In this document: positions 8,044 to 16,051 of the stretch, one piece after another
Layout: every line of letters begins with the position of its first letter
How positions within the stretch are numbered: position 1 is the first letter of the stretch
Origin: WVZH01 sp034430895
Lineage (GTDB): Bacteria; Chloroflexota; Anaerolineae; Anaerolineales; E44-bin32
DNA length: 64,000 bases
Reading direction: 5' to 3'
NCBI GenBank assembly: GCA_034430895.1
Contig: DAOUDW010000046.1
Location: forward strand, 62,001 to 126,000
Translations under genes and position numbers: made by a program
Notes under the pieces: model-generated
Told to the model about the DNA's origin: nothing
What the model saw: only the letters and a program-made list of their open reading frames with translations
The model's database searches: none

Positions 8044-8277
8044 ATGGCAGAATATATAAGTGCATTTGTAAATTTCTTCAAACCCGACGAACGCTTCATC
8101 ATGCATCGACTGAAATCGTCTCGTTTCGCACTGATCGTAACGATTGTGATGATGGCCGTGTGGTTCGAATACGATTTAATCGTTAACAGTCAGATACGCT
8201 GGGATCTGTTAATTATCCTCAGCGTATCTGCGATCGCAAAATTGGGTTCGATGATTTATTACCGTCTCAAACAATGA
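8044..8277 (+). CDS. Small membrane protein paired with the XRE regulator (77 aa)
   Basis: Two hydrophobic helices (RFALIVTIVMMAVWF and WDLLIILSVSAIAKLG) are flanked by an N-terminal amphipathic part (AFVNFFKPDERFIMHRLK) and a basic C-terminus. AGGAGG at 8029-8034, within the end of the upstream gene, sets the ATG at 8044. The short regulator plus small membrane protein arrangement is seen in other bacteria, but the role of this partner is unknown. It may control or be controlled by the regulator. Confidence 0.75.
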   Translation: MAEYISAFVNFFKPDERFIMHRLKSSRFALIVTIVMMAVWFEYDLIVNSQIRWDLLIILSVSAIAKLGSMIYYRLKQ

Positions 8278-8281
8278 GATA

Positions 8282-9055
8282 CTAGGGTGAACACTCCGGG
8301 GGCGGCGTACCACTATAGGTCGGGTTGACCGCCGATCCGGTCTGTACGAAGGCTGCGCCGTCCCAGGTATATTCAAGCACCTGACGGTTACAAGGGCAGC
8401 AGTTCGGTTCTCCGTACAAATAGAGTGACTCCTCAAACACAATCGTATCCCCCACCTTACTCCAGGACCCATGCGTACCTTCATGCGTATAAACGTTGGT
8501 CAGTCCCGATCCATTCCAAACATAAATCCGCAAGTTTAAAAAGGCGCCCGAGCCGCCATACACCTCGGGGATAATGACCAATTTTTGGCAGCCGAGGAAC
8601 TCGTAATAACCGGCCTCGTCCTGGATTTGCTTGATCATCGGGTCGCCGCCGGCATAATTCCAAACGTTGATCCAAGTTGAACCATCCCAATTGTCCACGG
8701 AGACGGTTTTACCCGCCGCACCACCATCTGTAACACGCACACGTTGATACGTACCGTCACAGTTCAAACTCACACCACCCGGCGGCGGTGTTTCCGTCGC
8801 TGTTGCGGTTGGCTCTTCAGGCGACTCGGTATACGTCGCTGTCGGCGCCTCAACGGTTGGCGTCTCCGTGTCCGCCGTCACCGCTGCAAGTGTCTCGAGC
8901 GCATGTGCCGTCTGCGTAGCTGCAACACTCGTAGCGACCGGATCATCGGCGTCCACTTCCGCAGTAGGCGTTGAGGTGGGCAAACCACATGCCAGGGCAC
9001 AAACAAGAACTACAACGAGGGCCAACAAGGGATATCGATGCATTCGCTTTTTCAT
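8282..9055 (-). CDS. Lipoprotein with Thr/Pro linker, unknown function
   Basis: The product is 257 residues. A signal peptide ends in LVCALACG, with lipobox ALAC. A linker of about 70 residues follows, rich in Thr, Glu and Pro (TPTVEAPTATYTESPEEPT), typical of surface lipoproteins in this window. The C-terminal domain has Trp/Gly-rich repeats resembling a beta-propeller or sandwich (VDNWDGSTWINVWNYAGGDP, LRIYVWNGSGLTNVYTHEG, LEYTWDGAAFVQTGSA) and a CCPC pair. It ends four bases from the convergent small membrane gene. The function is not recognisable. Confidence 0.78.
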   Translation of the reverse strand: MKKRMHRYPLLALVVVLVCALACGLPTSTPTAEVDADDPVATSVAATQTAHALETLAAVTADTETPTVEAPTATYTESPEEPTATATETPPPGGVSLNCDGTYQRVRVTDGGAAGKTVSVDNWDGSTWINVWNYAGGDPMIKQIQDEAGYYEFLGCQKLVIIPEVYGGSGAFLNLRIYVWNGSGLTNVYTHEGTHGSWSKVGDTIVFEESLYLYGEPNCCPCNRQVLEYTWDGAAFVQTGSAVNPTYSGTPPPECSP

Positions 9056-9178
9056 CCTGCCTCCTCATCATATGTAACGCTTAACCGAGCGGTTTGTGAC
9101 AGCACGATCAACGATCCATGTCAATGTCATCATCCACGCAGCCACAATCCCGTGATACATGCAGCGCCCGAACAACTC

Positions 9179-9736
9179 CTAGGCATTCCGGCTATTTGTT
9201 ACTCCCAGCACGGCAGTCAGCAGGATGAAGATCAAGCCGAGTGCCACAAGCAAGAATTTCGGGATGGCACACCAGCGGGCGACGACCGGCCAATAATCAC
9301 GCGCACTCCCCAGCAAAACACGGATCAGGGCGTAGTTCTCCAGCGCGTCCAGCAACCCTGCCCCGACTTGCCCCCAGGCCAGGATCATACCTATGGAATG
9401 GAGAAACCGGGAACGGCCGGCCACTGAACGAGCAAGCAACACACAGCCCAATCCGATGCAGATCGTATAGGAAACGAGGAAGAGATAGTCCAGGCCCAGG
9501 TTCAAGCCTGCAAAAACTCGACCTTTCGTACCCCAGGAATCCACGATTTCACGCGCCAGATCCAGCGTTCCTGCAAATTCGTAACTTAAAATACCCGACG
9601 GCGCTGCGGAAGTCTTTAGTGGGGAACCGAGTGCCAGCAGACTAACTCCCACCATGAGTGTCAAACCCAGGACGAGAAAAAACACTCGCTTTTGCACGGA
9701 TACTGCAATCCAATCAAAAGGGCTGTTCTTCTTCAT
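9179..9736 (-). CDS. Four-helix integral membrane protein, unknown function
   Basis: The product is 185 residues. There are hydrophobic helices near residues 18-36 (RVFFLVLGLTLMVGVSLLAL), 80-102 (LDYLFLVSYTICIGLGCVLL), 112-132 and 158-180 (FLLVALGLIFILLTAVLG). The first loop is extracellular and polar. The family is not known to me. It lies between a lipoprotein gene and a methyltransferase gene on the same strand. Confidence 0.75.
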   Translation of the reverse strand: MKKNSPFDWIAVSVQKRVFFLVLGLTLMVGVSLLALGSPLKTSAAPSGILSYEFAGTLDLAREIVDSWGTKGRVFAGLNLGLDYLFLVSYTICIGLGCVLLARSVAGRSRFLHSIGMILAWGQVGAGLLDALENYALIRVLLGSARDYWPVVARWCAIPKFLLVALGLIFILLTAVLGVTNSRNA

Positions 9737-9779
9737 CGTATTCGCATTCCTTTCGGACGCAACAGAAGATCGGTAAAAA

Positions 9780-10412
9780 TTATTTACGCTGATACATTAC
9801 CATGAATCGACGCACGGGCGGGTTCTCATCGTCCATGTAATCCTGGAAAGATTTTTCTGCCAGGCCACCACGAATAAACAATTCAAGTTCCTGACGCGTG
9901 AGCGGCCAGGGAGACTTCCCAGGTGGATCATCTTCGTCACGGCCACGCGCGATCAGCAGCAGGGCCCCTCCGGGCACCACGAAACCAGCCATGATCGGGA
10001 TCGCTTGCCGACGGATCTCGGCCGGTAACACTTGCAGCGTATAGGATTCGAGCACGAAATCGAAAGAAGCTTGCCACTCCCCGGGAATGTGGAACAAATC
10101 TGCGGCGACGTATCGGACCCCGGAGTCGGGATAGCGCCGACGACACCACTGGATTGCCGTTGGCGAAATGTCGAAAGCCGTGGTCTCGAATCCGCGCCGC
10201 GTAAGCTCCTCGGCGTCGTCTCCCAATCCACAGCCGATAACCAAAGCACGTTGATTGGCGCCATCGACCCGATTCGTCTCCAGCCAGCGAATCATATTTG
10301 GATTGGGCACTTGATCCGCCCAGGAAATGGATGTGGCGTCTCCGCTGGCGCGCGCATAAGCCGAATCAAACCCAGTCAATGAATCCTCCGCGTGATTCGA
10401 TCGTACATTCAC
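9780..10412 (-). CDS. Class I SAM-dependent methyltransferase
   Basis: The product is about 210 residues from a GTG at 10412, preceded by GGAG. The SAM-binding glycine motif is ALVIGCGLGDDAEEL, followed by the acidic strand-2 end (TTAFDISPTAI), motif III VRYVAADLF, and DFVLESYTLQVLP. The N-terminal part (FDSAYARASGD, SWADQVPNPNMIRWLE) resembles small-molecule methyltransferases of the thiopurine/tellurite type. That is why I start upstream of M45 but not at the longer frame limit (10580), whose first 56 residues overlap the terminator region and look non-coding. The substrate is unknown. Confidence 0.85.
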   Translation of the reverse strand: MNVRSNHAEDSLTGFDSAYARASGDATSISWADQVPNPNMIRWLETNRVDGANQRALVIGCGLGDDAEELTRRGFETTAFDISPTAIQWCRRRYPDSGVRYVAADLFHIPGEWQASFDFVLESYTLQVLPAEIRRQAIPIMAGFVVPGGALLLIARGRDEDDPPGKSPWPLTRQELELFIRGGLAEKSFQDYMDDENPPVRRFMVMYQRK

Positions 10413-10504
10413 AGAACTCCAACACGCTGAATGCGGAATAATTCCTATAATCAGATATTCTCTGAGAGTATACAGGGGATGGCACACGCCTGTCGAGGTG
10501 AAGC

Positions 10505-10557
10505 AAACAAAAAAACACGATCCACCCCTCGGCCAGAAGGAATCGAGGCGGATCGTG
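10505..10557 (-). terminator. Intrinsic terminator of the zinc-ribbon gene
   Basis: Read on the minus strand, CACGATCC (10557-10550) pairs with GGATCGTG (10523-10516). The stem is extended by CCTCG/CGAGG and is followed directly by a T-run (the A-run at 10505-10515 on the plus strand). It lies 43 bases past the stop at 10600. Confidence 0.85.
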
Positions 10558-10599
10558 GAGATTTCAAGATCTAAACGCAATTACCAAGTGTATGCAACC

Positions 10600-10842
10600 C
10601 TAGTCAGCAAAGATGATTTCCAGAAGCGTACCCACATTATCGGAGCCTTCGAGCGTCTTCAGGTTGAATATTTCGGTATAGCCGCATTTCCGACAGGAAA
10701 CGTATGCGTAGCTGTACGGCTGGATTTCGAAGAAACGGGAAAGCCCCGTGCCAGACATGGCCAGGCGTTCAACGTGTCCACCCTGGCTGCCGCATTTCGC
10801 GCACACAAATGCTTCACTCAACTGTACCTCTAAGTTCGCCAT
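10600..10842 (-). CDS. Zinc-ribbon protein, DUF2082-like
   Basis: The product is 80 residues from the ATG at 10842, with AAAGGAG and GAAGGG upstream. Two CxxC pairs, FVCAKCGS near residue 13 and VSCRKCGYTEIF near residue 49, make one zinc ribbon. Between them is a segment (MSGTGLSRFFEIQPYSYAYV) like that in small predicted nucleic-acid-binding Zn-ribbon proteins. It is monocistronic: it has its own Shine-Dalgarno and a strong terminator. Confidence 0.85.
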   Translation of the reverse strand: MANLEVQLSEAFVCAKCGSQGGHVERLAMSGTGLSRFFEIQPYSYAYVSCRKCGYTEIFNLKTLEGSDNVGTLLEIIFAD

Positions 10843-11054
10843 CGATCCCTTCTCCTTTAGCTGCATGCAACGTATTCATCAACAAGCTCATGCAATCTAG
10901 AGGCAGTATACGAAAAGCACACCCGCTAACCTGAAAGATGGCTGTCACCAAGCTGGCGGATACCAAGTTAAGTAGCAATCAGAAAATAATTGGTAAATGA
11001 AAAAACGTGGAAGATCTTCCCCAAATGATTCCTGCACCCCCATCACAGCGGATG

Positions 11055-11771
11055 TCAATCCATACAGAAGGACTCCGCGATGGTTTGGAACGTCGATGTG
11101 TAGCTGGACCAGACGTTTTCATCAACTATCAATTCGACCATCCAGATACGCGTGTTTTCAACAGAGAAATACATGTATTCGCGTACGTTTATACCATCCA
11201 GGTTGAATCGAGTGATAAAGCGACCGGCCGGCAGGCCGTTCATATCCAAGCCGCATTTGGTCTCCATCAACTCCAAGCCAGCCGCTGCGAATAAGGACTC
11301 AAAAGCATCGCAGATTTCCTGGATGGTGAAGGTACTATACTGATATTTAAATGAGACAAAGACAGAGGCTTTATAACTGCCCGCGCCCTCCAAATCGGCC
11401 GCTGCGAATTTGACCGTATCGTCTGCAGCAGCATCATCGAGAACACTCCACCCCTCCGGTAAAATGATATGGAAGCCGAGAGTACCGTGAGCGATCCAAC
11501 CCGCTGGCGGCGGTGTAGAGGTCGGGGTCGGCGAGGATTCCGATGTGGGCGGAACGGCTTCAGCCGGCGTGGCGGTCATTGTCGCCTCTAGGGCTGGCGT
11601 TGATGTGTATGTTGGGGGGAATGTCGGTTTTACGCGCGGCGTATTTGTCGGCCATCCAGGGACGGGTGCCGCATCACCCCCGGCACCACCACCCAAATCC
11701 GGCAGATCACATGCAATCGCAGCAATGCACAACATCACAGCGACGAAGAACAAAGCGCGTTTGGCGTTCAT
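11055..11771 (-). CDS. Lipoprotein with Thr/Pro linker and PsbP/LpqN-like sandwich domain
   Basis: The product is 238 residues from the ATG at 11771, with GAGG five bases upstream. The signal peptide has lipobox IAAIAC. A linker of about 70 residues follows (TNTPRVKPTFPPTYTSTPAL). The C-terminal domain opens with AHGTLGFHIILPEGWSVLDD, the 'G-F-x-I-x-x-P-x-G-W' pattern of PsbP/LpqN-type domains, and ends in VDENVWSSYTSTFQTIAESF, also typical. The family identification is inferred from pattern. The ligand or partner is unknown. Confidence 0.78.
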   Translation of the reverse strand: MNAKRALFFVAVMLCIAAIACDLPDLGGGAGGDAAPVPGWPTNTPRVKPTFPPTYTSTPALEATMTATPAEAVPPTSESSPTPTSTPPPAGWIAHGTLGFHIILPEGWSVLDDAAADDTVKFAAADLEGAGSYKASVFVSFKYQYSTFTIQEICDAFESLFAAAGLELMETKCGLDMNGLPAGRFITRFNLDGINVREYMYFSVENTRIWMVELIVDENVWSSYTSTFQTIAESFCMD

Positions 11772-12124
11772 GGAAACCTCAATCAACGCAGTTGCTCGAA
11801 TAGTATTGCGGCACAATTTTACTCGAATATCGCCGACTCTACCTCACTGCACACCAATCCGCAAATCCTTATCCATCAGAGAGCAATATCCCGGCGAAAT
11901 TGTTGCATCAGCGGCTTGAAGGCAGATGATTAAGCAACACGTCTCCATAATGGAATGATCAGAACACAGCTTAGCGATATGATTAGCGTAAATAGGTTAT
12001 GGATGTTATACTTTAAGATTGGTTCTGCGGACATTTGAATCGCCGCATCGTTATCAAAGCTATTTGTATAGCATCATCGGGCTGAGAGTGTGACTTGGCT
12101 CAATGGAGTCAAGGAGTACTTTCA
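11772..12124. other. Divergent intergenic region (353 bp)
   Basis: This is the long leader between the lipoprotein gene (minus) and the RNA helicase gene (plus). A TATACT hexamer near 12008 could be a -10 element, but no good -35 is seen. Cold-shock-type helicase genes often have long structured leaders. I cannot show one here. Confidence 0.4.
12111..12116 (+). promoter_or_regulatory. Shine-Dalgarno setting a GTG start
   Basis: AAGGAG lies eight bases before the GTG at 12125. This makes GTG the start of the helicase, not the in-frame TTG at 12095. Confidence 0.8.
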
Positions 12125-13381
12125 GTGAATTTTGATCATTTTTCTCTCGACCCGCGCATCGCCAACCAAATCAAGGTCGTCGGTTACACCACGCCCACCC
12201 CGATTCAGCAAAAAGCCATCCCCGTCGTGCTCGAAGGGCGTGATGTGATGGGCATCGCCCAGACCGGCACCGGTAAAAGCGCAGCCTTTATCCTGCCTAT
12301 ACTGCAGCGACTCATCAACGGTCCGAAGCGTCGTGTGCGAGCCCTCATCGTTGCTCCCACACGCGAACTCGCTGAACAAATCTACCAAATGAGTGCTGAC
12401 CTCGGTAAAAACACCAAAGTACGCAGCGTATCCATCTACGGTGGCGTGAGCAAAGTATCGCAGGTTTCGCGCCTGCGGAGCGGCGTCGAGATCGTGATTG
12501 CTTGTCCTGGTCGCCTACTCGATCTGGTGGGCGATGGCGCTATCGATCTGTCGAACGTTGAGGTGTTGGTGCTGGATGAAGCGGATCGCATGTGCGATAT
12601 GGGCTTCCTACCCGATATTCGTCGCATCATCAAGCTGCTGCCGACTCGGCGCCAGACACTTTTCTTCTCGGCCACAATGCCAAAGGATATCCGCAAACTG
12701 GCAGACAGTATCCTCAAAGATCCTGTTACCATCCAGATTGGCAAGATAGCTCCGGCGAAGACCGTTTCACACGCGCTCTATCCTGTGCCCCACAGTCTCA
12801 AGAAGGATCTTCTCTTGGCATTATTGGAGCGAACAGCCACCGGCCGCGTGCTGATCTTTACCCGCACCAAGTATCGTGCCCGCAACCTGGCCCGCGACCT
12901 GAAGAAGCGCGGTTATCGCGCGGCAGAATTGCAGGGAAACATGTCGCAAAATCAGCGGCAGAAATCGATTAATGGCTTCCGCGATGGAAAATTCGACATT
13001 CTCGCCGCCACCGACGTGGCTGCGCGCGGCATTGATGTGTCGGAAATATCGCACGTGATCAACTTCGACATCCCCGACACCGTCGACGCGTACACGCACC
13101 GCATCGGCCGCACAGGTCGCGCCCACAAGTCTGGTGAAGCCTTCACCTTCGCAGGACAAGCGGATGAACAAATTGTGCGAGGCATTGAACAACTTTTGGG
13201 GACTCGAATCGAACGGCGGCGGTTGCCTGATTTCAATTACGGAAAATTTACGCCTGAAACACTGTTCCAGGAGAACCATTCCAATTCGCCGCGCAAGACA
13301 CAATCACACGCCAGGCGAAGTCATGCTCGCAGTAACAACGGGGGCAATGGTCACCGACACCGCTCGCAACGACGCAAATAA
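12125..13381 (+). CDS. rhlE: DEAD-box ATP-dependent RNA helicase, RhlE type
   Basis: The product is 418 residues from the GTG start. All helicase motifs are present in order: Q motif (TPTPIQQKAIP, about 23-33), I (AQTGTGKS, 45-52), Ia (PTRELAEQ), Ib (CPGRLLDL), II (VLDEADRM), III (FFSATMP), IV (VLIFTRTKYRA), V (ARGIDV) and VI (HRIGRTGRA). The C-terminal tail is short and very basic (HARRSHARSNNGG, ending SQRRK), as in RhlE proteins. It unwinds RNA duplexes with ATP, usually in ribosome assembly or cold adaptation. It is monocistronic with a long leader. Confidence 0.93.
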   Translation: MNFDHFSLDPRIANQIKVVGYTTPTPIQQKAIPVVLEGRDVMGIAQTGTGKSAAFILPILQRLINGPKRRVRALIVAPTRELAEQIYQMSADLGKNTKVRSVSIYGGVSKVSQVSRLRSGVEIVIACPGRLLDLVGDGAIDLSNVEVLVLDEADRMCDMGFLPDIRRIIKLLPTRRQTLFFSATMPKDIRKLADSILKDPVTIQIGKIAPAKTVSHALYPVPHSLKKDLLLALLERTATGRVLIFTRTKYRARNLARDLKKRGYRAAELQGNMSQNQRQKSINGFRDGKFDILAATDVAARGIDVSEISHVINFDIPDTVDAYTHRIGRTGRAHKSGEAFTFAGQADEQIVRGIEQLLGTRIERRRLPDFNYGKFTPETLFQENHSNSPRKTQSHARRSHARSNNGGNGHRHRSQRRK

Positions 13382-13532
13382 TCATTCTTTTACCCAACAA
13401 TTTCGAGTCGAAGGGCCAAGAATGGAGCGTCGTAACTGAGCTTAACCTCAGGGAAATGCTCTTTCGAATAGGGCGCGTCCAGGAAAGCTTTTCTCCCTGT
13501 GTCCTATGGGTGTATGATCGAGGCTTCCTCGA

Positions 13533-14978
13533 TTAATCGATTGAAGCAGTCAATACGGCATCCAGATTCGGCGTCCACACATCCCACTGCACCCGATCGG
13601 CCATCTCAGCCACTCCCGCCAGGGGCACGGTGCGCGCCGTCAACTGATCCGCCAGCTTGCCGGCAAAGCCCCACGACTCTGCTTTGGCGTACCAATCCAC
13701 CGGTTCGGTGTTGGCGTCGTTGTCCGAAAAGCCGAGCTCGATGGAAGCACTGGGGTGGATCTCCGCCTGCACGTAGACCAGATCGCAGTTCAAGCGCGTC
13801 CACAAGCCTGCGGTTTTACGAAAACCATCGTAGGCCTGACGGATGTGGGGTTTATCCGCCGCCGCCTGCACGTGATCGGCGGCGGCGAATGGAATCAGTA
13901 CGCGCAGTTCTGGTAGTTTCTCGCCGATCAAACCATAGTTGTTCACCGTGATGCGGTAGGGCCAAAAATCGGCCGTCTGCTGGGGCGTGGCCAGATCGTC
14001 CGGCCAATCGGCGAGGGTGAAGACGCCGTTGTCCAGCAGTGCCTGGGTCAATGCGTGGGAGAACCAGCGCTGCCCATTGATGTTGGGGCCCTTGTCGTCC
14101 AGCACGTAATCCCGGTCGCCAGGCACTTCGAACAGCGGACGTCCTTCCGGGAAAGCCCCGTTCTGAATCCATGCGAGATGGGTGTAATCGACGTTGATGC
14201 TCGTGGGTGTGTAGCCCTCGTGCTGGTAATAGGGATTGTAGATCGGCACGCGCTGGTCGTTGAAATGGCCGATTTCGAGGGGATACATCTCCGCCATGGT
14301 GGGATTTTCGCGTCCGACGAAGTACTTCAAGCCGGTCAGGGTTTCGCCGTAATAGGCCATCACGTTCGTGGCTACGACGCCGGCGTGGGAGGAAGCGAAC
14401 ATGCCGACATTGTCATAGAGGGGTTCTACCGTGATGATCTCATCAAGGTAGCGACCTTCCACATCCGGGATGATGCCCAAGGCATAACGGATGGTATCGC
14501 GCAGCGCCGCCAGGCTGTTGGGCCCGCCGAAATCGTATGTGCCTTCGCTTTGCACGCCGCTTTCCGGATCGGTTTTCCCCGGCCACAAATGGCTGATCGA
14601 AATCGCCCCAACGTCGACCGGGTTATATTCCAGGTGGAATGGTGTCGCCTCGAGATTGTATTTATCGACAAACCAGGTAGAAGCCACGACCACGATCGGC
14701 GCGCTTTCGCCGTAACGCGGTTCTATAGGCACATCGATGCGTACCGCTATCTGGCCATTTTCCTCACACTGGATGTGCGTGTACGTGACGGTCCCTGGTT
14801 CTGCGCGTTGGATACTCCCACCACTGCCGGTTTCCATCGTGGATGTTGTTGGGACGGACTCGGGAAGTGAAGGCGCCTGCGTTGATACCGCTGCGGGCAG
14901 ATTGCAGGCAGCCAGAAAGAGGATTACCGCGATCGCGAATCCCCAATACCCGATGGATGTCGATGCTCGCCTACGCAT
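13533..14978 (-). CDS. Secreted lipoprotein with alpha/beta-hydrolase-like domain
   Basis: The product is 481 residues from the ATG at 14978, with GGGAGG five bases upstream. The signal peptide ends in LFLAACN (lipobox LAAC). After a short Thr/Ser linker, a globular domain starts with IAVRIDVPIEPRYGESAPIV. It contains a nucleophile-elbow-like ASSHAG in GMFASSHAGVVATNVM. DHVQAA and a late Asp/His-containing region (YVQAEIHPSASIEL) are possible partners. The catalytic triad is inferred, not certain. It could be an extracellular esterase or peptidase-like protein. It is convergent with the helicase gene. Confidence 0.72.
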   Translation of the reverse strand: MRRRASTSIGYWGFAIAVILFLAACNLPAAVSTQAPSLPESVPTTSTMETGSGGSIQRAEPGTVTYTHIQCEENGQIAVRIDVPIEPRYGESAPIVVVASTWFVDKYNLEATPFHLEYNPVDVGAISISHLWPGKTDPESGVQSEGTYDFGGPNSLAALRDTIRYALGIIPDVEGRYLDEIITVEPLYDNVGMFASSHAGVVATNVMAYYGETLTGLKYFVGRENPTMAEMYPLEIGHFNDQRVPIYNPYYQHEGYTPTSINVDYTHLAWIQNGAFPEGRPLFEVPGDRDYVLDDKGPNINGQRWFSHALTQALLDNGVFTLADWPDDLATPQQTADFWPYRITVNNYGLIGEKLPELRVLIPFAAADHVQAAADKPHIRQAYDGFRKTAGLWTRLNCDLVYVQAEIHPSASIELGFSDNDANTEPVDWYAKAESWGFAGKLADQLTARTVPLAGVAEMADRVQWDVWTPNLDAVLTASID

Positions 14979-15024
14979 ACACACCTCCCTAAGATTTTTC
15001 ACGATTGTTACATTCTGGCACCAA

Positions 15025-15867
15025 TCAACCAGACGGCCTCAGACGGTTATTCAAAACGCCCCGCACGAAAAGTCCGAATGGGATGAAACAGATCGATCCC
15101 ATCACCAGGATTACGACGGTATCGACCAGAGCGAAAGGCGCATCGGTGATCAGGGGCTGGATCAGCAAGAAGACGATCAAGCCGATGAACAACATGCTGG
15201 TCTGGAAAAGCAATCCCAGGCCGGCGACATATCCCAACCCCTTGCGTCGCCACAGGCTGACGCCCCCGATAATTAAAGCCGGACTCAGCATGAAATCGGC
15301 GACATGTAATGCAAGCTCGGTTTGAGGGATTGACGCTCCACCAGAAATTGAACCGATGATCGTCCCAACCACTCGCAACAGGAACAGCGCGCCTAAACCC
15401 GTCAGCACGCCACCTGAAAGACGCTCCGGAACGACTCCTGTGAGCCGTTGTTGAACCGCTTGCGCATCGATAGCGGCGACGAGAGCGATCGTTGTATACA
15501 CACTCATGCTGACCAGCACGAGATGCAGCAGAAACGGCAAGCCCAGCGGCATAGCGAAGACATACACCAGATAGTTGTAGAACACGAAGAACAGCGCTCC
15601 CGGCCAGAGGAGCAGCCCGATCAACTTTCCCCGCCGCGTCAGCCACATCGAAACGATCAAGATCGGCAGACCAATACACAGATTGACCACATCGTTGGGC
15701 AGGAACGATTGACGCATATCGTCAGATGGATAGACAGATTCAGTGTTGAAAATTCCCGCCATTGAAGCAACCGCCATGAGGCCGGTGATGAATATCGAGC
15801 TGATAAATATCAATCTAAGGTCAAATTTACACGGCAAGTTGACAGCAATGGTGTTATCTTTTCCCAT
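15025..15867 (-). CDS. Polytopic membrane protein, unknown function
   Basis: The product is 280 residues from the ATG at 15867, with GGAGGA upstream. About eight hydrophobic helices are visible (FISSIFITGLMAVASMAGIF, NLCIGLPILIVSMWL, LLLWPGALFFVFYNYLVYVF, LLHLVLVSMSVYTTIALVAA, GLGALFLLRVVGTIIGSI, and others). A longer frame upstream to 15963 lacks membrane character. No catalytic motif is seen. It lies 46 bases downstream of nothing obvious and upstream of the hydrolase-like lipoprotein on the same strand. Confidence 0.75.
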   Translation of the reverse strand: MGKDNTIAVNLPCKFDLRLIFISSIFITGLMAVASMAGIFNTESVYPSDDMRQSFLPNDVVNLCIGLPILIVSMWLTRRGKLIGLLLWPGALFFVFYNYLVYVFAMPLGLPFLLHLVLVSMSVYTTIALVAAIDAQAVQQRLTGVVPERLSGGVLTGLGALFLLRVVGTIIGSISGGASIPQTELALHVADFMLSPALIIGGVSLWRRKGLGYVAGLGLLFQTSMLFIGLIVFLLIQPLITDAPFALVDTVVILVMGSICFIPFGLFVRGVLNNRLRPSG

Positions 15868-16051
15868 CGAACAATCCTCCGTGTCACTCGCTACAATATG
15901 AAAACAAATATAATCAACGCACTTCCGATTCCCATCCAGCTGTGTACGATGTCCTAAGATCAACTATGTAAGTCTCTTCAACCTCACCGGCCAACTGTAC
16001 GCCAGCCGGGATCGGGAATTCGATCGATATCAACAAATTCCTTGGCTTCAC

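Noticed and set aside
10413..10580. N-terminal extension of the methyltransferase
   Set aside because: The added 56 residues overlap the terminator of the upstream gene and read as non-coding. The GTG at 10412 has a Shine-Dalgarno.
13517..13533. ATCGAGG/CCTCGAT hairpin as terminator between convergent genes
   Set aside because: The stem is only seven bases with a three-base loop and no T-run on either side, and it touches the stop codon of the minus gene.
14055..14870. Plus-strand ORF of 271 codons
   Set aside because: It is antisense to the alpha/beta-hydrolase-like lipoprotein, with no ribosome binding site or recognisable motif.
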